64,000 nt of DNA from Pengzhenrongella frigida. GTDB taxonomy: Bacteria; Actinomycetota; Actinomycetes; Actinomycetales; Cellulomonadaceae. Location: NCBI RefSeq assembly GCF_004168625.1, contig NZ_SDWW01000017.1:16815-80814 (forward strand). Direction: 5' to 3'. The position numbers were made by a program, and so were the translations under genes. How positions within the stretch are numbered: the stretch's first letter is position 1; every line of letters starts with the position of its first letter. Under the pieces are notes generated by a model, which saw only the letters and a program-made list of their open reading frames with translations, ran no database searches and had not been told where the DNA came from. Of the stretch, positions 18,860 to 26,820 are shown in pieces.

Positions 18860-20761
18860 GTGAATCCCTCTCCCGCCCGAACTCGTCCGCCGCGCGCCCG
18901 GTCCCGCTCGGGAGGCAGGGCGCTGTCCACGGTCCTCACCGCACTCCTCACCGTTGCGCTCGCCTCGGTCGGGCTGGTGGGTGTGGCCTCGCCGTCGAGC
19001 GCGGAGGACAGCACGCTGACGTTCGTGGGTCGCGGCTGGGGCCACGGGCGCGGGATGGGGCAGTACGGCGCGCTGGGCTACGCGGTCGACTACGGCTGGA
19101 ACTTCCGGCAGATCGTCGATCACTTCTACGCCCCCACCACGCTCCAGGGCGGGACGCCCAACTCGACGATGCGGGTCGAGCTGACGGCGCTCACCGGGGC
19201 GCCCCTGATCGTGACCGCCCCCGGGCTGTCGGTCAACGGGGTGCCGCTGGGCCGCGGCGTGGTCCAGATCGCACGGAACGCGTCGACCGGGGCTTTCTAC
19301 ATCCTGACCTCGGACTCGTGCGGCGGCCCGTTCACGCAATGGGGGGAGATGCCTTCCGGCGTGACCCTGCGGTCCGCGGAGGACCCCACGAACCTGGACA
19401 GCTTCCTGCGGGTGTGCCAGTCGTCGATCACCCGCGGCTACCGCGGTGCGATCTCGATGGTGTCTGCCGGGGGCACGTCGTACGCGATCAACGAGCTGCC
19501 CGTGGAGGACTACCTGCGCGGCGTGGTGCCGCGCGAGTCTCCCGCTTCCTGGGGCGACCTGGGCGGCGGGCGCGGCCTGCAGGCGCTCAGCGCGCAGGCC
19601 ATCGCCGCGCGGTCCTACGCCCTCGCCGGTTCGGCCCGGACCTCAGGGGCCCAGACCTGCGACACGACGGCCTGCCAGGTCTATCTCGGGGCCTACGAGT
19701 GGCCCTACTCGGGCGTCCGCAAGCCGCTCGAGGACTATCGGTCGGACCGTGCCATCCGCGAGACTGCGGGTCAGGTCATGCGGACCGCGGCCGGTGCGAT
19801 CGCACGGACGGAGTTCAGCTCCTCCACCGGCGGCTGGACCACGGGGACGTCCTTCACCAACGTGGAGGACCTCGGAGATGCCACCTCGCTGAACCCGAAC
19901 CGCGGCTGGGCCAAGGGCCTCACCGTGTCGGCGGTCTCGTCCGCCCTTGGCGTCGGGCAGATCGCGAGCATCGCGGTGACCGGTCGCAATGGGCTGGGCC
20001 CGGACGGTGGCCGGGTCACCGAGGTGACCGTACGCGCGACCGACGGTCGGGTCACGGCGCTGTCGGGTGCGACGGTGCGTGCCCGGCTCGGTCTGAACAG
20101 TGACTGGTTCTCCATCAGCGGGACGACCCCGGGCCAGGCGAGCGCGGTGGTCAAGGCCCTGTACCAGGACGTCCTCGGGCGTGCTCCGGACGCGGCCGGG
20201 CTGGCCGGCTGGACCAACCAGCTTCTCGTGACGGGCAACCCGCAGGTGGTCACCAACGGGATCGTGTACTCGCCCGAACGCATCGCGACCCTGATCGCCG
20301 CGGAGTACCGCGGCGCCCTGCACCGTGAGCCCGAGGCCGGTGGGCTGCAGAACTGGCGGCTGTACCTTGAGCGCGGTGCGGGGGTCTCCGACCTCCAGGT
20401 GGGGGTGTACTCCTCACAGGAGTCCCTCAACGTCCTCGGTGGTGGCGACACCCGCACCTGGGTCGGGGGGATGTACGCGGCGATCCTCGGGCGTCCCGCG
20501 TCCGACTCGGAGCAGTCGATGTGGGCGGACGTCGCGTTCCGGTCCGGTCGGGTGACGGCCGTGACCGGTATCGCCAAATCGTCCGAGGCCGGTCTCCGGC
20601 GCCTCGACGCGTACTACCAGACCTACCTCGGTCGTTCGCTGGACCCCGCCGGCGCCTCGGTGTGGCTCCCCTACATGAGCGGGGCCGGCGACTTCCAGGT
20701 GCCGGGCCTCATCGGCGGCAGCCCCGAGTACTGGGCGCGCGCACAGGTCCGCTACCCCTGA
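18860..20761 (+). CDS. Exported SpoIID-domain protein with C-terminal DUF4214 repeats
   Basis: 633 residues from the GTG at 18860. Upstream in-frame GTGs at 18788 and 18809 are alternatives. The chosen start gives a twin-basic signal peptide (RPPRARSRSGGRALSTV then a hydrophobic run ending near SSAED). GRGWGHGRGMGQYGA at about residue 56 and the block INELPVEDYLRGVVPRES...LQALSAQAIAARSYAL near 210-258 are SpoIID/LytB hallmarks. SpoIID proteins are lytic transglycosylases that cut stem-peptide-free glycan strands; this one may be catalytic or an amidase enhancer. From about residue 427 four DUF4214 repeats follow, ending SPEYWARAQV. The first repeat opens VVKALYQDVLGRAPDAAGL. Confidence 0.85.
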   Translation: MNPSPARTRPPRARSRSGGRALSTVLTALLTVALASVGLVGVASPSSAEDSTLTFVGRGWGHGRGMGQYGALGYAVDYGWNFRQIVDHFYAPTTLQGGTPNSTMRVELTALTGAPLIVTAPGLSVNGVPLGRGVVQIARNASTGAFYILTSDSCGGPFTQWGEMPSGVTLRSAEDPTNLDSFLRVCQSSITRGYRGAISMVSAGGTSYAINELPVEDYLRGVVPRESPASWGDLGGGRGLQALSAQAIAARSYALAGSARTSGAQTCDTTACQVYLGAYEWPYSGVRKPLEDYRSDRAIRETAGQVMRTAAGAIARTEFSSSTGGWTTGTSFTNVEDLGDATSLNPNRGWAKGLTVSAVSSALGVGQIASIAVTGRNGLGPDGGRVTEVTVRATDGRVTALSGATVRARLGLNSDWFSISGTTPGQASAVVKALYQDVLGRAPDAAGLAGWTNQLLVTGNPQVVTNGIVYSPERIATLIAAEYRGALHREPEAGGLQNWRLYLERGAGVSDLQVGVYSSQESLNVLGGGDTRTWVGGMYAAILGRPASDSEQSMWADVAFRSGRVTAVTGIAKSSEAGLRRLDAYYQTYLGRSLDPAGASVWLPYMSGAGDFQVPGLIGGSPEYWARAQVRYP

Positions 20762-20771
20762 CGGGGACCGC

Positions 20772-20815
20772 CGGCCGTGCGGGTCGGCCGCCGGGCTCCG
20801 ACGGGCGTACCCGTC
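20772..20815. terminator. Convergent hairpins between the SpoIID gene and a GT4 gene
   Basis: GACGGG-CGTA-CCCGTC (20800-20815) is a perfect 6-bp hairpin with a stable tetraloop, and CGGCCG pairs with CGGCCG at 20772-20777 and 20785-20790. Both lie in the 52-nt gap between two genes that face each other, the first hairpin just touching the minus-strand stop codon. Confidence 0.5.
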
Positions 20816-22316
20816 AGAGACCGGCGGCCGCGCTCACGTTCTGGTCGACGAGGTAGTCCCACGTCTCCGCGGCGTACTGATCCCAGGTGCGCTGCGGACG
20901 GCTGCGCGTCTCGAGGACGAGGCGCTCATGCAGTGCGCGGTCGGTGAGCAGCGACCGGAGCGCCGCTGCGAGGGAGTGGTCGTCGCGCGGGTCGACCGTC
21001 AGCGCGCCGCCGTCGCACGCGATCTCCAGCATGCTGCCGAACTGCGACGTGATCGCCGGGGTGCCGCTCGCCAGGGATTCCGCGACCGGAAGGCCGAAAC
21101 CCTCGTTGACCGACGGGAAGACGGTGCAGTGCGCAAGGGAGTACAGGGCCCAGAGCAGCCGGTCGGACAGTCCGAGCACGGACTCCACCGGGCGACCGCT
21201 CGCGCGGAGCTCGGCGAGCCGCTGGGTGAACCCCTCGCTCTTCCAGGCGTTCCCGCCCACGAACAGCAGCGAGAACTCCACCCCGCTGCGCCAGAGCAGC
21301 TCGGCGGCGTGGAGCACGGCGAGGTGGTTCTTGCGCGGCTCATGGCTGCCGACGCACAGCACCATCGGAATCGTCGGAACGACGTAGCGGCAGCTCGCCT
21401 CGGCCAATGCTGCCGGCGAGGGCTCGGCGGCCTCGACCGGGAGGCTGATCGCCGCGATGTCCGGACCCGCCAGTCCCATGCTTCTCACCATGGTGCGCCA
21501 TCCGAGGTACTCGGTGCCCGCCGCCTCGGAGATGGTCGCCACTCGGTCCACGTGCCGGATCGCGGCCAGCTCGAGCGCGAAATGGGGCGGCACGTCGGCG
21601 GCGGAGGTCTCGGCCGACGTCAATGGCACGGTGTCGAACCCGATCGCGGCCGTGCGTGAGCGGGAGAACCGGAACAGCGGTTCGAGTCGGCGGGTGCGGC
21701 CGGGCTCGAGCACGACCTCGGGGAGCACGTAGGTCGACTCCCACGGGACGATGACCTGCGGGCGCCGGACGGCGGGGGCCATCCCGACGGGTGCCAGGAC
21801 TGCCTTGGTGTGGCCGAGCGCGACCGAGAGCTCCGGCTCGGTGAGCCGGCGCATCGCGGTGTGGTCGGTGAGCCAGCCCGCCGCGGTGATCTCGTGATCC
21901 TTCGCCCAGCGCTTGAGCGTCTCGCGGGTGACGCGCTGGATACCTGTTCCCAGCGAGGTGCGCGACAGGTGCTCGATGTCGATGACGACGGCACCGCTCG
22001 CGACCTGGACCTCGGCCCGCCCGCCCTCGATGCGGAGCGCCTCGAGAGCGGCCTTGAGGATCACCTCGGGGCCGTCGAGCTGCGCCGCGCGGCGGACCCG
22101 CTGCACGGTCGCGGTGGTGGGCAGCTGACCCGAGATCACGGCGAGAGCGAGCCAGGTGACGTCGTCGTCCGCGCCGGTCAGGAGGGTGAGCACCTCGGCC
22201 CGCGCATCGCCGGATGCCGTTCCCGGTCCGCGAAGTGCCGCGGCGAGCACCGGGAGGCGCTCGCCGAGCGCGCGGTCCATCATGCTCGGCGTCGTTCTCG
22301 TTCGATCACGCCTCAT
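20814..22316 (-). CDS. Family 4 glycosyltransferase with unusual N-terminal extension (paralogue of next gene)
   Basis: 500 residues. The C-terminal half is a GT-B retaining glycosyltransferase: VLCVGSHEPRKNHLAVLHAAELLW, LLFVGGNAW, and FPSVNEGFGLPVAESLASGTPAITS, with the EGFGLPVAE catalytic-loop glutamates. The first about 200 residues are not a normal GT4 start. They contain an alpha-helical region then VVIDIEHLSRTSLGTGIQRVTRETLKRW, closely matched in the neighbour. The ATG at 22316 is preceded by AGGTG; the ATGs at 22283 and 22280 are alternatives. It overlaps the upstream paralogue by 11 nt, so the pair is co-translated. Confidence 0.82.
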   Translation of the reverse strand: MRRDRTRTTPSMMDRALGERLPVLAAALRGPGTASGDARAEVLTLLTGADDDVTWLALAVISGQLPTTATVQRVRRAAQLDGPEVILKAALEALRIEGGRAEVQVASGAVVIDIEHLSRTSLGTGIQRVTRETLKRWAKDHEITAAGWLTDHTAMRRLTEPELSVALGHTKAVLAPVGMAPAVRRPQVIVPWESTYVLPEVVLEPGRTRRLEPLFRFSRSRTAAIGFDTVPLTSAETSAADVPPHFALELAAIRHVDRVATISEAAGTEYLGWRTMVRSMGLAGPDIAAISLPVEAAEPSPAALAEASCRYVVPTIPMVLCVGSHEPRKNHLAVLHAAELLWRSGVEFSLLFVGGNAWKSEGFTQRLAELRASGRPVESVLGLSDRLLWALYSLAHCTVFPSVNEGFGLPVAESLASGTPAITSQFGSMLEIACDGGALTVDPRDDHSLAAALRSLLTDRALHERLVLETRSRPQRTWDQYAAETWDYLVDQNVSAAAGL

Positions 22317-23820
22317 CTGCAGCACCTACCGTTGTCGTCACGAGCGCTTCCCAGAGCTCGCTCGCATACGCGCTCCAGGTCTTCGGCTCGTAGGCGCGCG
22401 CCTCCGCGCGCAGCCGGGCCAGGTCCTCCGGGTTCGTCAGGAGCCGCCGCATCTGCGCTTCGAGTGCGGCGTCGTCGCGCGGGTCCACGAGGACGCAGCC
22501 GCCGGCTGCGGCGATCTCCCGCGTGCTGCCGTAGTCGGTCGTGATGACCGGCGTCCCGCACGCGAGGGACTCGGAGACCGGCAGCCCGAAGCCCTCGTGG
22601 AGGGAGGGGAACACCGTGAAGGAGGCGTCCCGGCACAGGCGCCACATGTCGTCGTCCGGGAGGCGGCCGTGGTCGACGAGGGGTCGTCCCTGGCTGCGGA
22701 GCGCATCGGTGCGGCTGCGGAAGTCTGACATGTCCCACCCGTCGCCGCCGACGAAGTGAAGCTCGAACTCGAGGCCTGAGCGCCAGAGCATCTCGGCGCA
22801 GTGCAGCACCGCCAGGTGGTTCTTGTGGAGCTCGTGGCTTCCGATGCAGAGCACGCGGGGGAGGCCCGAGACGGGGGCGGACCCGGTGCCGGGCGCGATC
22901 TGGGTGGCCAGCATGACCTCGACCACCGAGGGCCCGGGCAGGCCCTGCGCGGCGAGCGCCTCGCTGAACCCGCGGAACTCGGACGCGGACGACGCACTGA
23001 TGCCTGCGATCCGACGGGCATGCTTGAGGACCGTCAGGTACTTGACGAAGACGCCCGCGTCGACCACCGGCCGCAGCTCGGCGCTCGTGACGGGGATGGC
23101 GTCGTAGCCGATAGCGACGACGTCGCTCCCCGAGAACTCCGCGAGGGCCGCCAGGACAGCGGCCGCCGGCTCGGGCGGCACCTCGGTGAGGACGACGGTG
23201 CAGCGCCACGGAACACACAGGAGTGACGTCGGCTCCGGCATCAGGTGGTCGTCCGGCTCGACCGGCATGCCGTGCCGGAGCACCCGGAGGGTCTCGCGGC
23301 GGGTGAGCCGCCGGTGACCGTTGTGGTCCGCCGACCAGGCGAGCAGCGTGGTGGAGTGGTCCGCATCCCACAGCGCGCACACCCGGCGGGTCACCCGCTG
23401 GATACCCGTCTGCTTGTCGTTCTGCGCAGAGAAGTCGACGTCGACGACGACGCCCCCCTCGAGGATCTCTATCTGCACCGGTGGCAGCCCGTCCGCGGAG
23501 ACCGTCGCCGCCATGTGGTCCATCACCATCAGCTCGGCGTCGGTGGCGTCATGGGTCAGCTCGAGAGCGCGCCGCAGCCCGACGACGTCGTCGGCGGTCG
23601 GGTAGGCGCCCGTCACCGCGGTCAGCAGCAACCAGGTGGGACCGGCCGTCGCGCTGTCCCGGGCGCAGCCGACCAGCGCGGAGAGCAGCTGGGCGGCGTC
23701 GCGCGCGGGATCGGGATCGACAGCCGGGGATTCGACGAGCAGCACGTCTCCGGCCGCACGCAGCCGCTGCGCGAGCGCAGCGACTGCTGTCGGTTCCCGG
23801 CGGGCGGCCACGGCCGTCAC
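22306..23820 (-). CDS. Family 4 glycosyltransferase with unusual N-terminal extension (paralogue of previous gene)
   Basis: 504 residues. The GTG at 23818-23820 overlaps the upstream FkbM stop as GTGA. Residues from about 310 are the GT4 core: RVLCIGSHELHKNHLAVLHCAEMLW, LHFVGGDGWDMSDF, and FPSLHEGFGLPVSESLACGTPVITT. The N-terminal region carries the same block as its neighbour (VVVDVDFSAQNDKQTGIQRVTRR) and a W/H-rich stretch SADHNGHRRLT matched by LTDHTAMRRLT. The two genes are therefore a tandem duplication with diverged specificity. Adjacent sugar additions to one repeat unit are a reasonable inference. Confidence 0.82.
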   Translation of the reverse strand: MTAVAARREPTAVAALAQRLRAAGDVLLVESPAVDPDPARDAAQLLSALVGCARDSATAGPTWLLLTAVTGAYPTADDVVGLRRALELTHDATDAELMVMDHMAATVSADGLPPVQIEILEGGVVVDVDFSAQNDKQTGIQRVTRRVCALWDADHSTTLLAWSADHNGHRRLTRRETLRVLRHGMPVEPDDHLMPEPTSLLCVPWRCTVVLTEVPPEPAAAVLAALAEFSGSDVVAIGYDAIPVTSAELRPVVDAGVFVKYLTVLKHARRIAGISASSASEFRGFSEALAAQGLPGPSVVEVMLATQIAPGTGSAPVSGLPRVLCIGSHELHKNHLAVLHCAEMLWRSGLEFELHFVGGDGWDMSDFRSRTDALRSQGRPLVDHGRLPDDDMWRLCRDASFTVFPSLHEGFGLPVSESLACGTPVITTDYGSTREIAAAGGCVLVDPRDDAALEAQMRRLLTNPEDLARLRAEARAYEPKTWSAYASELWEALVTTTVGAADEA

Positions 23821-24740
23821 GCGCGCCACCGGGCGCGGACCGCGCGCAACGGTGCCGTCACTCGCCACGAGAGAGTTCCATGGATCGCCTCGAGCTCGTG
23901 GCGAAGCCGCTCGATCTCTGCCGTCTGCTCGGTCGAGCCGCGCATCCCGGCACGCTCGGTCCACCGCTCGAGCGCCGCCGCCCGCCACCGGAACACGTCC
24001 GAGACGAGCTGTCCCCGGGCCAGGCGGGCGTCGAGCGCGCTGCGCGTCTCGAACGCGTCGTGCGGGCAGGCGGGATAGGACAGGAGATCTTTGAGGTCCG
24101 CCGCGTGCTCGCTGCTGACGTAGAAGCGGGAGACGCCGTCGAACAGGCAGAACTCATAGCCGGCATCCAGGACCAGCTGTTCCCACTCGCCGTGCGTCTG
24201 CGTCTTGCTCAGGGGTGCGGTGGCTTCGACGACGAGGATCCACGGCCGCCAGACGGTGAGGTCGATGCTCTCGATCACCTTGCGCTCGGCCCCCTCGGTG
24301 TCGATCACCATGAAGTGGATGGCGTCGGCAGGGTCGAGATGCGCGTCGAGCAGGGCGTCCAGTCGCGTCGCGGGCACCGTGATGTCGGTGTGGGCCCAGC
24401 CGGACGTGCCGTGCCGGTCGCTGACGTCGTCCATCAGGGTCGACAGGCCCGTGCCCGGGATCTCGTGGAGCGTGATGGACGCGACGTCGTCACTCGTGAC
24501 CGCAGCCTGGACGAGCGTGTCCCGGGGGCGCTCCGCCCGGTGCAGGTCCGCGAAGAACGGCACCGGCTCGACCGTGATCCCGCTCCACCCGCGGTCGTAG
24601 AACGACCGGGTGATGGACATGTCGCTCGGGTGGTTGGCCCCGACCTCGACGTACCGGCCGTTCTGCACCGGATGGAGGGACCGCCAGAGAACGACGTCTT
24701 CGCCAGTCTGGGCATAGGAGATGAACACCGAGTCGGACAC
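23817..24740 (-). CDS. FkbM family methyltransferase with C-terminal helical tail
   Basis: 307 residues. FISYAQTGEDVVLWRSLHP, GRYVEVGANHPSDMSITRSFYDRGWSG and MVIDTEGAERKVIESID are the FkbM SAM-binding and active-site signatures. The last about 60 residues are charged and helical, ending GTLSWRVTAPLRAVRARWR. This is the same SWRVT-x-LR tail as in the methyltransferase at 15490. The GTG start at 24740 lacks a ribosome binding site but sits six bases after TATGCT, so it is read as leaderless. The annotated upstream extension to 24875 would run through the divergent promoter region and is rejected. It is the first gene of a three-gene minus operon with the two GT4 paralogues. Confidence 0.85.
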   Translation of the reverse strand: MSDSVFISYAQTGEDVVLWRSLHPVQNGRYVEVGANHPSDMSITRSFYDRGWSGITVEPVPFFADLHRAERPRDTLVQAAVTSDDVASITLHEIPGTGLSTLMDDVSDRHGTSGWAHTDITVPATRLDALLDAHLDPADAIHFMVIDTEGAERKVIESIDLTVWRPWILVVEATAPLSKTQTHGEWEQLVLDAGYEFCLFDGVSRFYVSSEHAADLKDLLSYPACPHDAFETRSALDARLARGQLVSDVFRWRAAALERWTERAGMRGSTEQTAEIERLRHELEAIHGTLSWRVTAPLRAVRARWRA

Positions 24741-24752
24741 CGGTGCAGCATA
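24738..24752 (-). promoter_or_regulatory. Leaderless promoter -10 box of the FkbM-GT4 operon
   Basis: Minus-strand TATGCT (24752-24747), then GCACCG, then the GTG at 24740. The geometry places transcription start on the start codon. Confidence 0.55.
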
Positions 24753-24846
24753 GGCGACGCGACCTTGCGTCGGCCGCGGTGCGTCAGCCGGACGGACAGC
24801 CACCGGTAAGGTGAACCGACCCCTGTCGCTCGACGTCTGAGGAAAA
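24741..24846. other. Divergent promoter region between FkbM and gmd operons
   Basis: Besides the minus-strand -10 box, a plus-strand TAAGGT near 24808-24813 is a good -10 hexamer for the dehydratase operon. It is followed by a leader of about 30 nt that contains GAGGAAAA immediately before the ATG at 24847. Confidence 0.45.
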
Positions 24847-25833
<987 letters not shown>

Positions 25834-25836
25834 GCA

Positions 25837-26820
25837 GTGCCCCGCGCTTTCGTCACCGGGATCACGGGGCAGGACGGCGGCTACCTTGCTGAGCAGCTGC
25901 TCGCCGAGGGGGTCGAGGTGCACGGCATGGTCCGGGCGGGCGACGACGACGCGGTCGGCGCCCTCCTGGGTCGCTCTCCCGACGTCGTGCTGCACGAGGG
26001 TGACCTCGGCGACGCCGAACGGTTGGGGGCGCTCATCGCGCAGCTCAAGCCGGATGAGATCTACAACCTGGCGGGGATCAGCTCGGTGGCCTACTCCTGG
26101 AAGGAGCCGGTGCTCACCGCCCAGCTGAGCGGCGTGGCCGCGGCCGTCGTGCTCGGTGCGGCGTGGCGGCTGCAGGAGGACACCGGTCATCGGGTCGCGT
26201 GCCTGCAGCCGTCGAGCGCGGAGATCTTCGGTGACGCCGAACGCTCCCCGCAGGACGAGTCGACCCCGGTGCGTCCGATGTCGCCCTACGGGGCGGCGAA
26301 GGCCTACGCCCACCACATGAGTGGCGTCTATCGCGGTCGAGGCCTGCACGTGGCCACCTGCATCTTCTTCAACCACGAGTCGCCCCGGCGTCCGCTGGCG
26401 TTCGTCACCCGCAAGATCACGGCCGCGGCCGCGCGCATCGGCGCGGACGGATCGGGTGTGATCCGGCTCGGCAACCTCGACGCGGCGCGCGACTGGGGCT
26501 GGGCCCCGGACTATGTCGATGCGATGGTCCGTGCCGTACGGCACCCCCAGCCGGACGACTACGTCATCGCGAGCGGGCGGACGCACACCGTGGCCGACTT
26601 CGCTGAGGCCGCGCTGCGGCGGGCGGGGGTCGGCGACTCCTGGCGCGAGCACGTCGAGGTGGATCCTGCGTTCCTGCGCCCCGCCGACGCGTCGACGCCC
26701 GTCGGGGACGCGAGCAAGGCACGCGAGGTTCTCGGGTGGGAGCCGACCGTGCGCTTCGAAGAGCTGGTCGGGCGCATGGTCGATCACGACATGGAACTGC
26801 TGCGAAGGAGTGGGCGATGA
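25837..26820 (+). CDS. Second Gmd-like NAD(P)-dependent sugar dehydratase/epimerase (tandem paralogue)
   Basis: 327 residues starting at a GTG 3 nt after the first gmd stop codon. It repeats the architecture of its neighbour: [65 protein letters not shown] and NHESPRRPLAFVTRKITAAAA. It is thus a diverged tandem copy of gmd rather than the usual fucose synthase or Rmd reductase partner. Possible roles are a bifunctional reductase, an obligate partner subunit, or a dehydratase for a different GDP-sugar. Function is unproven. Its stop overlaps the following glycosyltransferase start (ATGA). Confidence 0.85.
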   Translation: MPRAFVTGITGQDGGYLAEQLLAEGVEVHGMVRAGDDDAVGALLGRSPDVVLHEGDLGDAERLGALIAQLKPDEIYNLAGISSVAYSWKEPVLTAQLSGVAAAVVLGAAWRLQEDTGHRVACLQPSSAEIFGDAERSPQDESTPVRPMSPYGAAKAYAHHMSGVYRGRGLHVATCIFFNHESPRRPLAFVTRKITAAAARIGADGSGVIRLGNLDAARDWGWAPDYVDAMVRAVRHPQPDDYVIASGRTHTVADFAEAALRRAGVGDSWREHVEVDPAFLRPADASTPVGDASKAREVLGWEPTVRFEELVGRMVDHDMELLRRSGR

